From the NCBI GenBank assembly GCA_032622095.1, contig CP136068.1, positions 60,348,025 to 60,412,024 of the forward strand: DNA of 64,000 nucleotides. Direction: 5' to 3'. Below the pieces are notes generated by a model. It worked only from the letters and a program-made list of their open reading frames with translations. It did no database searches and was not told the DNA's origin. Made by a program: the position numbers and the translations under genes. How positions within the stretch are numbered: position 1 is the first letter of the stretch; every line of letters starts with the position of its first letter. Below, in pieces: positions 49,050 to 63,668 of this stretch. Origin of the DNA: Siphonodentalium dalli. Its lineage: Eukaryota > Mollusca > Scaphopoda > Gadilida > Siphonodentaliidae.

Positions 49050-52000
49050 GTGAAAAATGGTCGTTTTTCAGATTTCTGCTCTGAAACAAGTCCCGTGCTT
49101 ATTATGCCCATGAAACAAATTGGAGACATAAAGCACGCGATACGACAGCTTATTTGGCGCCGGAGCCGTCCAATAAAATTACAAATTAACCCCTCTGATG
49201 CTATTTCTGCTTCTCGTTGTAGAACCGAAAATTACCATTTTCGACATATTTTTGGGCCCAATGGTGTCCCTTTAATGAATGTGAGACCATATTTGTTGGC
49301 GTCCGACATCCTAGATGAACGACAAGGCAGATTTGTCGGGTTTGGGCACGACATGAGAGTAAAGCGTGACGTCAGATGGACCATACCCTAAAATGTGATG
49401 CAAAATCGGACCCGATTCGGGTCAAACTAAGTTGAATTGCCCCTGTTAGATGACAGGTTGACAAAAAAGCCTACCATGGAAGTTTGCAGAAATGGTTCGA
49501 CTATCCAACGCGCACAAATTTCGGCCAATAAATATATTCTTGTGACGGGACAATTTTGATTTTCTGTCGATATTTTTCGAAAATTGTGTAGGTGCGCCCA
49601 ATGTGAAACCTAAGTGCGCCCAATTCGCCTAGCGAATCGTATGGCATATTTTCTGGAAGTGGCATCTACAAGCTATCAGATCGACAACCTGTATGTACAT
49701 CGTCATTGTTTACTTTGCCAATATTCAGCTAAAATGAAAAAAAATTGACATTCAAGTCAAAGTAATTTGTTTGCAAATTCAGCTATGGGTGGTGACAGAA
49801 AAGGGTTAATAAAGTAAGAACACAGACATATTTCGAATAAAATTTATTTATTTTGACGTGGGTATATAAATGGACGCAATATAACATCATTTGGGCGACT
49901 TTCTTTACCTTCCAGTGATCACTATAGGTTACAATACACCAAATACAAATTAGTAGAGTGATTTCCCCTGGGACCCCCAAGCTAGGATCAGCATAAAAAA
50001 AATTCTGGCAGCTGAATGGTCAATGATACATGGATGAAAAGTGCACGAAAAAATGCACAGATGTGTTTCCCGTCGAGAAACATCAAATATAACCACATGG
50101 TAAATGGTTATGGCTGTGCAAGTGGCGAATAATTTATGGGAGGTGTTTGTGTTTTTTTCGATGTCATTTTTTTCACAATTTTAAGGGTAGTGTGACGTTT
50201 GTCAAGCTCCAGTGTGATCTACCATGTTAACAAGTACTTTTTTGCACATTTCTGTGTGTCTAAAAGGACGTTCTTTAATTTCAAATACTCGTGCAGGGTC
50301 AAAGCTTTGCAACGAATATAGGCCAGCGGGATTTGTTAACACTGAGGCCTATGTAAATCATTTGGTGTATTGTAACCTATAGTGAAAAATGGTCGTTTTT
50401 CAGATTTCTGCTCTGAAACAAGTCCCGTGCTTATTATGCCCATGAAACAAATTGGAGACATAAAGCACGCGATACGACAGCTTATTTGGCGCCGGAGCCG
50501 TCCAATAAAATTACAAATTAACCCCTCTGATGCTATTTCTGCTTCTCGTTGTAGAACCGAAAATTACCATTTTCGACATATTTTTGGGCCCAATGGTGTC
50601 CCTTTAATGAAAGTGAGACCATATTTGTTGGCGTCCGACATCCTAGATGAACGACAAGGCAGATTTGTCGGGTTTGGGCACGACATGAGAGTAAAGCGTG
50701 ACGTCAGATGGACCATACCCTAAAATGTGATGCAAAATCGGACCCGATTCGGGTCAAACTAAGTTGAATTGCCCCTGTTAGATGACCGGTTGACAAAAAA
50801 GCCTACCATGGAAGTTTGCAGAAATGGTTCGACTATCCAACGCGCACAAATTTCGGCCAATAAATATATTCTTGTGACGGGACAATTTTGATTTTCTGTC
50901 GATATTTTTCGAAAATTGTGTAGGTGCGCCCAATGTGAAACCTAAGTGCGCCCAATTCGCCTAGCGAATCGTATGGCATATTTTCTGGAAGTGGCATCTA
51001 CAAGCTATCAGATCGACAACCTGTATGTACATCGTCATTGTTTACTTTGCCAATATTCAGCTAAAATGAAAAAAAATTGACATTCAAGTCAAAGTAATTT
51101 GTTTGCAAATTCAGCTATGGGTGGTGACAGAAAAGGGTTAATAAAGTAAGAACACAGACATATTTCGAATAAAATTTATTTATTTTGACGTGGGTATATA
51201 AATGGACGCAATATAACATCATTTGGGCGACTTTCTTTACCTTCCAGTGATCACTATAGGTTACAATACACCAAATACAAATTAGTAGAGTGATTTCCCC
51301 TGGGACCCCCAAGCTAGGATCAGCATAAAAAAAATTCTGGCAGCTGAATGGTCAATGATACATGGATGAAAAGTGCACGAAAAAATGCACAGATGTGTTT
51401 CCCGTCGAGAAACATCAAATATAACCACATGGTAAATGGTTATGGCTGTGCAAGTGGCGAATAATTTATGGGAGGTGTTTGTGTTTTTTTCGATGTCATT
51501 TTTTTCACAATTTTAAGGGTAGTGTGACGTTTGTCAAGCTCCAGTGTGATCTACCATGTTAACAAGTACTTTTTTGCACATTTCTGTGTGTCTAAAAGGA
51601 CGTTCTTTAATTTCAAATACTCGTGCAGGGTCAAAGCTTTGCAACGAATATAGGCCAGCGGGATTTGTTAACACTGAGGCCTATGTAAATCATTTGGTGT
51701 ATTGTAACCTATAGTGAAAAATGGTCGTTTTTCAGATTTCTGCTCTGAAACAAGTCCCGTGCTTATTATGCCCATGAAACAAATTGGAGACATAAAGCAC
51801 GCGATACGACAGCTTATTTGGCGCCGGAGCCGTCCAATAAAATTACAAATTAACCCCTCTGATGCTATTTCTGCTTCTCGTTGTAGAACCGAAAATTACC
51901 ATTTTCGACATATTTTTGGGCCCAATGGTGTCCCTTTAATGAATGTGAGACCATATTTGTTGGCGTCCGACATCCTAGATGAACGACAAGGCAGATTTGT

Positions 52001-54377
52001 CGGGTTTGGGCACGACATGAGAGTAAAGCGTGACGTCAGATGGACCATACCCTAAAATGTGATGCAAAATCGGACCCGATTCGGGTCAAACTAAGTTGAA
52101 TTGCCCCTGTTAGATGACAGGTTGACAAAAAAGCCTACCATGGAAGTTTGCAGAAATGGTTCGACTATCCAACGCGCACAAATTTCGGCCAATAAATATA
52201 TTCTTGTGACGGGACAATTTTGATTTTCTGTCGATATTTTTCGAAAATTGTGTAGGTGCGCCCAATGTGAAACCTAAGTGCGCCCAATTCGCCTAGCGAA
52301 TCGTATGGCATATTTTCTGGAAGTGGCATCTACAAGCTATCAGATCGACAACCTGTATGTACATCGTCATTGTTTACTTTGCCAATATTCAGCTAAAATG
52401 AAAAAAAATTGACATTCAAGTCAAAGTAATTTGTTTGCAAATTCAGCTATGGGTGGTGACAGAAAAGGGTTAATAAAGTAAGAACACAGACATATTTCGA
52501 ATAAAATTTATTTATTTTGACGTGGGTATATAAATGGACGCAATATAACATCATTTGGGCGACTTTCTTTACCTTCCAGTGATCACTATAGGTTACAATA
52601 CACCAAATACAAATTAGTAGAGTGATTTCCCCTGGGACCCCCAAGCTAGGATCAGCATAAAAAAAATTCTGGCAGCTGAATGGTCAATGATACATGGATG
52701 AAAAGTGCACGAAAAAATGCACAGATGTGTTTCCCGTCGAGAAACATCAAATATAACCACATGGTAAATGGTTATGGCTGTGCAAGTGGCGAATAATTTA
52801 TGGGAGGTGTTTGTGTTTTTTTCGATGTCATTTTTTTCACAATTTTAAGGGTAGTGTGACGTTTGTCAAGCTCCAGTGTGATCTACCATGTTAACAAGTA
52901 CTTTTTTGCACATTTCTGTGTGTCTAAAAGGACGTTCTTTAATTTCAAATACTCGTGCAGGGTCAAAGCTTTGCAACGAATATAGGCCAGCGGGATTTGT
53001 TAACACTGAGGCCTATGTAAATCATTTGGTGTATTGTAACCTATAGTGAAAAATGGTCGTTTTTCAGATTTCTGCTCTGAAACAAGTCCCGTGCTTATTA
53101 TGCCCATGAAACAAATTGGAGACATAAAGCACGCGATACGACAGCTTATTTGGCGCCGGAGCCGTCCAATAAAATTACAAATTAACCCCTCTGATGCTAT
53201 TTCTGCTTCTCGTTGTAGAACCGAAAATTACCATTTTCGACATATTTTTGGGCCCAATGGTGTCCCTTTAATGAATGTGAGACCATATTTGTTGGCGTCC
53301 GACATCCTAGATGAACGACAAGGCAGATTTGTCGGGTTTGGGCACGACATGAGAGTAAAGCGTGACGTCAGATGGACCATACCCTAAAATGTGATGCAAA
53401 ATCGGACCCGATTCGGGTCAAACTAAGTTGAATTGCCCCTGTTAGATGACCGGTTGACAAAAAAGCCTACCATGGAAGTTTGCAGAAATGGTTCGACTAT
53501 CCAACGCGCACAAATTTCGGCCAATAAATATATTCTTGTGACGGGACAATTTTGATTTTCTGTCGATATTTTTCGAAAATTGTGTAGGTGCGCCCAATGT
53601 GAAACCTAAGTGCGCCCAATTCGCCTAGCGAATCGTATGGCATATTTTCTGGAAGTGGCATCTACAAGCTATCAGATCGACAACCTGTATGTACATCGTC
53701 ATTGTTTACTTTGCCAATATTCAGCTAAAATGAAAAAAAATTGACATTCAAGTCAAAGTAATTTGTTTGCAAATTCAGCTATGGGTGGTGACAGAAAAGG
53801 GTTAATAAAGTAAGAACACAGACATATTTCGAATAAAATTTATTTATTTTGACGTGGGTATATAAATGGACGCAATATAACATCATTTGGGCGACTTTCT
53901 TTACCTTCCAGTGATCACTATAGGTTACAATACACCAAATACAAATTAGTAGAGTGATTTCCCCTGGGACCCCCAAGCTAGGATCAGCATAAAAAAAATT
54001 CTGGCAGCTGAATGGTCAATGATACATGGATGAAAAGTGCACGAAAAAATGCACAGATGTGTTTCCCGTCGAGAAACATCAAATATAACCACATGGTAAA
54101 TGGTTATGGCTGTGCAAGTGGCGAATAATTTATGGGAGGTGTTTGTGTTTTTTTCGATGTCATTTTTTTCACAATTTTAAGGGTAGTGTGACGTTTGTCA
54201 AGCTCCAGTGTGATCTACCATGTTAACAAGTACTTTTTTGCACATTTCTGTGTGTCTAAAAGGACGTTCTTTAATTTCAAATACTCGTGCAGGGTCAAAG
54301 CTTTGCAACGAATATAGGCCAGCGGGATTTGTTAACACTGAGGCCTATGTAAATCATTTGGTGTATTGTAACCTATA
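49050..54377 (+). repeat. Run of four long monomers
   Basis: A new marker appears: A to C at offset 405 (GATGACCGG), in the monomers at 50382 and 53046 but not 51714. A private T-to-A lies at 50612. Confidence 0.95.
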
Positions 54378-55254
54378 GTGAAAAATGGTCGTTTTTCAGA
54401 TTTCTGCTCTGAAACAAGTCCCGTGCTTATTATGCCCATGAAACAAATTGGAGACATAAAGCACGCGATACGACAGCTTATTTGGCGCCGGAGCCGTCCA
54501 ATAAAATTACAAATTAACCCCTCTGATGCTATTTCTGCTTCTCGTTGTAGAACCGAAAATTACCATTTTCGACATATTTTTGGGCCCAATGGTGTCCCTT
54601 TAATGAATGTGAGACCATATTTGTTGGCGTCCGACATCCTAGATGAACGACAAGGCAGATTTGTCGGGTTTGGGCACGACATGAGAGTAAAGCGTGACGT
54701 CAGATGGACCATACCCTAAAATGTGATGCAAAATCGGACCCGATTCGGGTCAAACTAAGTTGAATTGCCCCTGTTAGATGACCGGTTGACAAAAAAGCCT
54801 ACCATGGAAGTTTGCAGAAATGGTTCGACTATCCAACGCGCACAAATTTCGGCCAATAAATATATTCTTGTGACGGGACAATTTTGATTTTCTGTCGATA
54901 TTTTTCGAAAATTGTGTAGGTGCGCCCAATGTGAAACCTAAGTGCGCCCAATTCGCCTAGCGAATCGTATGGCATATTTTCTGGAAGTGGCATCTACAAG
55001 CTATCAGATCGACAACCTGTATGTACATCGTCATTGTTTACTTTGCCAATATTCAGCTAAAATGAAAAAAAATTGACATTCAAGTCAAAGTAATTTGTTT
55101 GCAAATTCAGCTATGGGTGGTGACAGAAAAGGGTTAATAAAGTAAGAACACAGACATATTTCGAATAAAATTTATTTATTTTGACGTGGGTATATAAATG
55201 GACGCAATATAACATCATTTGGGCGACTTTCTTTACCTTCCAGTGATCACTATA
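54378..55254 (+). repeat. Single short monomer
   Basis: Carries the offset-405 C marker; empty site at 55248-55257. Confidence 0.95.
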
Positions 55255-58200
55255 GTGAAAAATGGTCGTTTTTCAGATTTCTGCTCTGAAACAAGTCCCG
55301 TGCTTATTATGCCCATGAAACAAATTGGAGACATAAAGCACGCGATACGACAGCTTATTTGGCGCCGGAGCCGTCCAATAAAATTACAAATTAACCCCTC
55401 TGATGCTATTTCTGCTTCTCGTTGTAGAACCGAAAATTACCATTTTCGACATATTTTTGGGCCCAATGGTGTCCCTTTAATGAATGTGAGACCATATTTG
55501 TTGGCGTCCGACATCCTAGATGAACGACAAGGCAGATTTGTCGGGTTTGGGCACGACATGAGAGTAAAGCGTGACGTCAGATGGACCATACCCTAAAATG
55601 TGATGCAAAATCGGACCCGATTCGGGTCAAACTAAGTTGAATTGCCCCTGTTAGATGACAGGTTGACAAAAAAGCCTACCATGGAAGTTTGCAGAAATGG
55701 TTCGACTATCCAACGCGCACAAATTTCGGCCAATAAATATATTCTTGTGACGGGACAATTTTGATTTTCTGTCGATATTTTTCGAAAATTGTGTAGGTGC
55801 GCCCAATGTGAAACCTAAGTGCGCCCAATTCGCCTAGCGAATCGTATGGCATATTTTCTGGAAGTGGCATCTACAAGCTATCAGATCGACAACCTGTATG
55901 TACATCGTCATTGTTTACTTTGCCAATATTCAGCTAAAATGAAAAAAAATTGACATTCAAGTCAAAGTAATTTGTTTGCAAATTCAGCTATGGGTGGTGA
56001 CAGAAAAGGGTTAATAAAGTAAGAACACAGACATATTTCGAATAAAATTTATTTATTTTGACGTGGGTATATAAATGGACGCAATATAACATCATTTGGG
56101 CGACTTTCTTTACCTTCCAGTGATCACTATAGGTTACAATACACCAAATACAAATTAGTAGAGTGATTTCCCCTGGGACCCCCAAGCTAGGATCAGCATA
56201 AAAAAAATTCTGGCAGCTGAATGGTCAATGATACATGGATGAAAAGTGCACGAAAAAATGCACAGATGTGTTTCCCGTCGAGAAACATCAAATATAACCA
56301 CATGGTAAATGGTTATGGCTGTGCAAGTGGCGAATAATTTATGGGAGGTGTTTGTGTTTTTTTCGATGTCATTTTTTTCACAATTTTAAGGGTAGTGTGA
56401 CGTTTGTCAAGCTCCAGTGTGATCTACCATGTTAACAAGTACTTTTTTGCACATTTCTGTGTGTCTAAAAGGACGTTCTTTAATTTCAAATACTCGTGCA
56501 GGGTCAAAGCTTTGCAACGAATATAGGCCAGCGGGATTTGTTAACACTGAGGCCTATGTAAATCATTTGGTGTATTGTAACCTATAGTGAAAAATGGTCG
56601 TTTTTCAGATTTCTGCTCTGAAACAAGTCCCGTGCTTATTATGCCCATGAAACAAATTGGAGACATAAAGCACGCGATACGACAGCTTATTTGGCGCCGG
56701 AGCCGTCCAATAAAATTACAAATTAACCCCTCTGATGCTATTTCTGCTTCTCGTTGTAGAACCGAAAATTACCATTTTCGACATATTTTTGGGCCCAATG
56801 GTGTCCCTTTAATGAATGTGAGACCATATTTGTTGGCGTCCGACATCCTAGATGAACGACAAGGCAGATTTGTCGGGTTTGGGCACGACATGAGAGTAAA
56901 GCGTGACGTCAGATGGACCATACCCTAAAATGTGATGCAAAATCGGACCCGATTCGGGTCAAACTAAGTTGAATTGCCCCTGTTAGATGACAGGTTGACA
57001 AAAAAGCCTACCATGGAAGTTTGCAGAAATGGTTCGACTATCCAACGCGCACAAATTTCGGCCAATAAATATATTCTTGTGACGGGACAATTTTGATTTT
57101 CTGTCGATATTTTTCGAAAATTGTGTAGGTGCGCCCAATGTGAAACCTAAGTGCGCCCAATTCGCCTAGCGAATCGTATGGCATATTTTCTGGAAGTGGC
57201 ATCTACAAGCTATCAGATCGACAACCTGTATGTACATCGTCATTGTTTACTTTGCCAATATTCAGCTAAAATGAAAAAAAATTGACATTCAAGTCAAAGT
57301 AATTTGTTTGCAAATTCAGCTATGGGTGGTGACAGAAAAGGGTTAATAAAGTAAGAACACAGACATATTTCGAATAAAATTTATTTATTTTGACGTGGGT
57401 ATATAAATGGACGCAATATAACATCATTTGGGCGACTTTCTTTACCTTCCAGTGATCACTATAGGTTACAATACACCAAATACAAATTAGTAGAGTGATT
57501 TCCCCTGGGACCCCCAAGCTAGGATCAGCATAAAAAAAATTCTGGCAGCTGAATGGTCAATGATACATGGATGAAAAGTGCACGAAAAAATGCACAGATG
57601 TGTTTCCCGTCGAGAAACATCAAATATAACCACATGGTAAATGGTTATGGCTGTGCAAGTGGCGAATAATTTATGGGAGGTGTTTGTGTTTTTTTCGATG
57701 TCATTTTTTTCACAATTTTAAGGGTAGTGTGACGTTTGTCAAGCTCCAGTGTGATCTACCATGTTAACAAGTACTTTTTTGCACATTTCTGTGTGTCTAA
57801 AAGGACGTTCTTTAATTTCAAATACTCGTGCAGGGTCAAAGCTTTGCAACGAATATAGGCCAGCGGGATTTGTTAACACTGAGGCCTATGTAAATCATTT
57901 GGTGTATTGTAACCTATAGTGAAAAATGGTCGTTTTTCAGATTTCTGCTCTGAAACAAGTCCCGTGCTTATTATGCCCATGAAACAAATTGGAGACATAA
58001 AGCACGCGATACGACAGCTTATTTGGCGCCGGAGCCGTCCAATAAAATTACAAATTAACCCCTCTGATGCTATTTCTGCTTCTCGTTGTAGAACCGAAAA
58101 TTACCATTTTCGACATATTTTTGGGCCCAATGGTGTCCCTTTAATGAATGTGAGACCATATTTGTTGGCGTCCGACATCCTAGATGAACGACAAGGCAGA

Positions 58201-59250
58201 TTTGTCGGGTTTGGGCACGACATGAGAGTAAAGCGTGACGTCAGATGGACCATACCCTAAAATGTGATGCAAAATCGGACCCGATTCGGGTCAAACTAAG
58301 TTGAATTGCCCCTGTTAGATGACCGGTTGACAAAAAAGCCTACCATGGAAGTTTGCAGAAATGGTTCGACTATCCAACGCGCACAAATTTCGGCCAATAA
58401 ATATATTCTTGTGACGGGACAATTTTGATTTTCTGTCGATATTTTTCGAAAATTGTGTAGGTGCGCCCAATGTGAAACCTAAGTGCGCCCAATTCGCCTA
58501 GCGAATCGTATGGCATATTTTCTGGAAGTGGCATCTACAAGCTATCAGATCGACAACCTGTATGTACATCGTCATTGTTTACTTTGCCAATATTCAGCTA
58601 AAATGAAAAAAAATTGACATTCAAGTCAAAGTAATTTGTTTGCAAATTCAGCTATGGGTGGTGACAGAAAAGGGTTAATAAAGTAAGAACACAGACATAT
58701 TTCGAATAAAATTTATTTATTTTGACGTGGGTATATAAATGGACGCAATATAACATCATTTGGGCGACTTTCTTTACCTTCCAGTGATCACTATAGGTTA
58801 CAATACACCAAATACAAATTAGTAGAGTGATTTCCCCTGGGACCCCCAAGCTAGGATCAGCATAAAAAAAATTCTGGCAGCTGAATGGTCAATGATACAT
58901 GGATGAAAAGTGCACGAAAAAATGCACAGATGTGTTTCCCGTCGAGAAACATCAAATATAACCACATGGTAAATGGTTATGGCTGTGCAAGTGGCGAATA
59001 ATTTATGGGAGGTGTTTGTGTTTTTTTCGATGTCATTTTTTTCACAATTTTAAGGGTAGTGTGACGTTTGTCAAGCTCCAGTGTGATCTACCATGTTAAC
59101 AAGTACTTTTTTGCACATTTCTGTGTGTCTAAAAGGACGTTCTTTAATTTCAAATACTCGTGCAGGGTCAAAGCTTTGCAACGAATATAGGCCAGCGGGA
59201 TTTGTTAACACTGAGGCCTATGTAAATCATTTGGTGTATTGTAACCTATA
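55255..59250 (+). repeat. Run of three long monomers
   Basis: The first two lack the offset-405 C; the third (57919) carries it, starting a second C-marked module. Confidence 0.95.
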
Positions 59251-61004
59251 GTGAAAAATGGTCGTTTTTCAGATTTCTGCTCTGAAACAAGTCCCGTGCT
59301 TATTATGCCCATGAAACAAATTGGAGACATAAAGCACGCGATACGACAGCTTATTTGGCGCCGGAGCCGTCCAATAAAATTACAAATTAACCCCTCTGAT
59401 GCTATTTCTGCTTCTCGTTGTAGAACCGAAAATTACCATTTTCGACATATTTTTGGGCCCAATGGTGTCCCTTTAATGAATGTGAGACCATATTTGTTGG
59501 CGTCCGACATCCTAGATGAACGACAAGGCAGATTTGTCGGGTTTGGGCACGACATGAGAGTAAAGCGTGACGTCAGATGGACCATACCCTAAAATGTGAT
59601 GCAAAATCGGACCCGATTCGGGTCAAACTAAGTTGAATTGCCCCTGTTAGATGACCGGTTGACAAAAAAGCCTACCATGGAAGTTTGCAGAAATGGTTCG
59701 ACTATCCAACGCGCACAAATTTCGGCCAATAAATATATTCTTGTGACGGGACAATTTTGATTTTCTGTCGATATTTTTCGAAAATTGTGTAGGTGCGCCC
59801 AATGTGAAACCTAAGTGCGCCCAATTCGCCTAGCGAATCGTATGGCATATTTTCTGGAAGTGGCATCTACAAGCTATCAGATCGACAACCTGTATGTACA
59901 TCGTCATTGTTTACTTTGCCAATATTCAGCTAAAATGAAAAAAAATTGACATTCAAGTCAAAGTAATTTGTTTGCAAATTCAGCTATGGGTGGTGACAGA
60001 AAAGGGTTAATAAAGTAAGAACACAGACATATTTCGAATAAAATTTATTTATTTTGACGTGGGTATATAAATGGACGCAATATAACATCATTTGGGCGAC
60101 TTTCTTTACCTTCCAGTGATCACTATAGTGAAAAATGGTCGTTTTTCAGATTTCTGCTCTGAAACAAGTCCCGTGCTTATTATGCCCATGAAACAAATTG
60201 GAGACATAAAGCACGCGATACGACAGCTTATTTGGCGCCGGAGCCGTCCAATAAAATTACAAATTAACCCCTCTGATGCTATTTCTGCTTCTCGTTGTAG
60301 AACCGAAAATTACCATTTTCGACATATTTTTGGGCCCAATGGTGTCCCTTTAATGAATGTGAGACCATATTTGTTGGCGTCCGACATCCTAGATGAACGA
60401 CAAGGCAGATTTGTCGGGTTTGGGCACGACATGAGAGTAAAGCGTGACGTCAGATGGACCATACCCTAAAATGTGATGCAAAATCGGACCCGATTCGGGT
60501 CAAACTAAGTTGAATTGCCCCTGTTAGATGACCGGTTGACAAAAAAGCCTACCATGGAAGTTTGCAGAAATGGTTCGACTATCCAACGCGCACAAATTTC
60601 GGCCAATAAATATATTCTTGTGACGGGACAATTTTGATTTTCTGTCGATATTTTTCGAAAATTGTGTAGGTGCGCCCAATGTGAAACCTAAGTGCGCCCA
60701 ATTCGCCTAGCGAATCGTATGGCATATTTTCTGGAAGTGGCATCTACAAGCTATCAGATCGACAACCTGTATGTACATCGTCATTGTTTACTTTGCCAAT
60801 ATTCAGCTAAAATGAAAAAAAATTGACATTCAAGTCAAAGTAATTTGTTTGCAAATTCAGCTATGGGTGGTGACAGAAAAGGGTTAATAAAGTAAGAACA
60901 CAGACATATTTCGAATAAAATTTATTTATTTTGACGTGGGTATATAAATGGACGCAATATAACATCATTTGGGCGACTTTCTTTACCTTCCAGTGATCAC
61001 TATA
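59251..61004 (+). repeat. Run of two short monomers
   Basis: Both carry the offset-405 C marker. Compared with the 53046-57918 module this is the same order with one additional short monomer. Confidence 0.95.
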
Positions 61005-63668
61005 GTGAAAAATGGTCGTTTTTCAGATTTCTGCTCTGAAACAAGTCCCGTGCTTATTATGCCCATGAAACAAATTGGAGACATAAAGCACGCGATACGA
61101 CAGCTTATTTGGCGCCGGAGCCGTCCAATAAAATTACAAATTAACCCCTCTGATGCTATTTCTGCTTCTCGTTGTAGAACCGAAAATTACCATTTTCGAC
61201 ATATTTTTGGGCCCAATGGTGTCCCTTTAATGAATGTGAGACCATATTTGTTGGCGTCCGACATCCTAGATGAACGACAAGGCAGATTTGTCGGGTTTGG
61301 GCACGACATGAGAGTAAAGCGTGACGTCAGATGGACCATACCCTAAAATGTGATGCAAAATCGGACCCGATTCGGGTCAAACTAAGTTGAATTGCCCCTG
61401 TTAGATGACAGGTTGACAAAAAAGCCTACCATGGAAGTTTGCAGAAATGGTTCGACTATCCAACGCGCACAAATTTCGGCCAATAAATATATTCTTGTGA
61501 CGGGACAATTTTGATTTTCTGTCGATATTTTTCGAAAATTGTGTAGGTGCGCCCAATGTGAAACCTAAGTGCGCCCAATTCGCCTAGCGAATCGTATGGC
61601 ATATTTTCTGGAAGTGGCATCTACAAGCTATCAGATCGACAACCTGTATGTACATCGTCATTGTTTACTTTGCCAATATTCAGCTAAAATGAAAAAAAAT
61701 TGACATTCAAGTCAAAGTAATTTGTTTGCAAATTCAGCTATGGGTGGTGACAGAAAAGGGTTAATAAAGTAAGAACACAGACATATTTCGAATAAAATTT
61801 ATTTATTTTGACGTGGGTATATAAATGGACGCAATATAACATCATTTGGGCGACTTTCTTTACCTTCCAGTGATCACTATAGGTTACAATACACCAAATA
61901 CAAATTAGTAGAGTGATTTCCCCTGGGACCCCCAAGCTAGGATCAGCATAAAAAAAATTCTGGCAGCTGAATGGTCAATGATACATGGATGAAAAGTGCA
62001 CGAAAAAATGCACAGATGTGTTTCCCGTCGAGAAACATCAAATATAACCACATGGTAAATGGTTATGGCTGTGCAAGTGGCGAATAATTTATGGGAGGTG
62101 TTTGTGTTTTTTTCGATGTCATTTTTTTCACAATTTTAAGGGTAGTGTGACGTTTGTCAAGCTCCAGTGTGATCTACCATGTTAACAAGTACTTTTTTGC
62201 ACATTTCTGTGTGTCTAAAAGGACGTTCTTTAATTTCAAATACTCGTGCAGGGTCAAAGCTTTGCAACGAATATAGGCCAGCGGGATTTGTTAACACTGA
62301 GGCCTATGTAAATCATTTGGTGTATTGTAACCTATAGTGAAAAATGGACGTTTTTCAGATTTCTGCTCTGAAACAAGTCCCGTGCTTATTATGCCCATGA
62401 AACAAATTGGAGACATAAAGCACGCGATACGACAGCTTATTTGGCGCCGGAGCCGTCCAATAAAATTACAAATTAACCCCTCTGATGCTATTTCTGCTTC
62501 TCGTTGTAGAACCGAAAATTACCATTTTCGACATATTTTTGGGCCCAATGGTGTCCCTTTAATGAATGTGAGACCATATTTGTTGGCGTCCGACATCCTA
62601 GATGAACGACAAGGCAGATTTGTCGGGTTTGGGCACGACATGAGAGTAAAGCGTGACGTCAGATGGACCATACCCTAAAATGTGATGCAAAATCGGACCC
62701 GATTCGGGTCAAACTAAGTTGAATTGCCCCTGTTAGATGACAGGTTGACAAAAAAGCCTACCATGGAAGTTTGCAGAAATGGTTCGACTATCCAACGCGC
62801 ACAAATTTCGGCCAATAAATATATTCTTGTGACGGGACAATTTTGATTTTCTGTCGATATTTTTCGAAAATTGTGTAGGTGCGCCCAATGTGAAACCTAA
62901 GTGCGCCCAATTCGCCTAGCGAATCGTATGGCATATTTTCTGGAAGTGGCATCTACAAGCTATCAGATCGACAACCTGTATGTACATCGTCATTGTTTAC
63001 TTTGCCAATATTCAGCTAAAATGAAAAAAAATTGACATTCAAGTCAAAGTAATTTGTTTGCAAATTCAGCTATGGGTGGTGACAGAAAAGGGTTAATAAA
63101 GTAAGAACACAGACATATTTCGAATAAAATTTATTTATTTTGACGTGGGTATATAAATGGACGCAATGTAACATCATTTGGGCGACTTTCTTTACCTTCC
63201 AGTGATCACTATAGGTTACAATACACCAAATACAAATTAGTAGAGTGATTTCCCCTGGGACCCCCAAGCTAGGATCAGCATAACAAAAATTCTGGCAGCT
63301 GAATGGTCAATGATACATGGATGAAAAGTGCACGAAAAAATGCACAGATGTGTTTCCCGTCGAGAAACATCAAATATAACCACATGGTAAATGGTTATGG
63401 CTGTGCAAGTGGCGAATAATTTATGGGAGGTGTTTGTGTTTTTTTCGATGTCATTTTTTTCACAATTTTAAGGGTAGTGTGACGTTTGTCAAGCTCCAGT
63501 GTGATCTACCATGTTAACAAGTACTTTTTTGCACATTTCTGTGTGTCTAAAAGGACGTTCTTTAATTTCAAATACTCGTGCAGGGTCAAAGCTTTGCAAC
63601 GAATATAGGCCAGCGGGATTTGTTAACACTGAGGCCTATGTAAATCATTTGGTGTATTGTAACCTATA
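61005..63668 (+). repeat. Run of two long monomers with extra private changes
   Basis: Without the offset-405 C marker. The second monomer has T to A at 62348, A to G at 63168 and A to C at 63284, more private changes than a typical copy. Confidence 0.95.
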
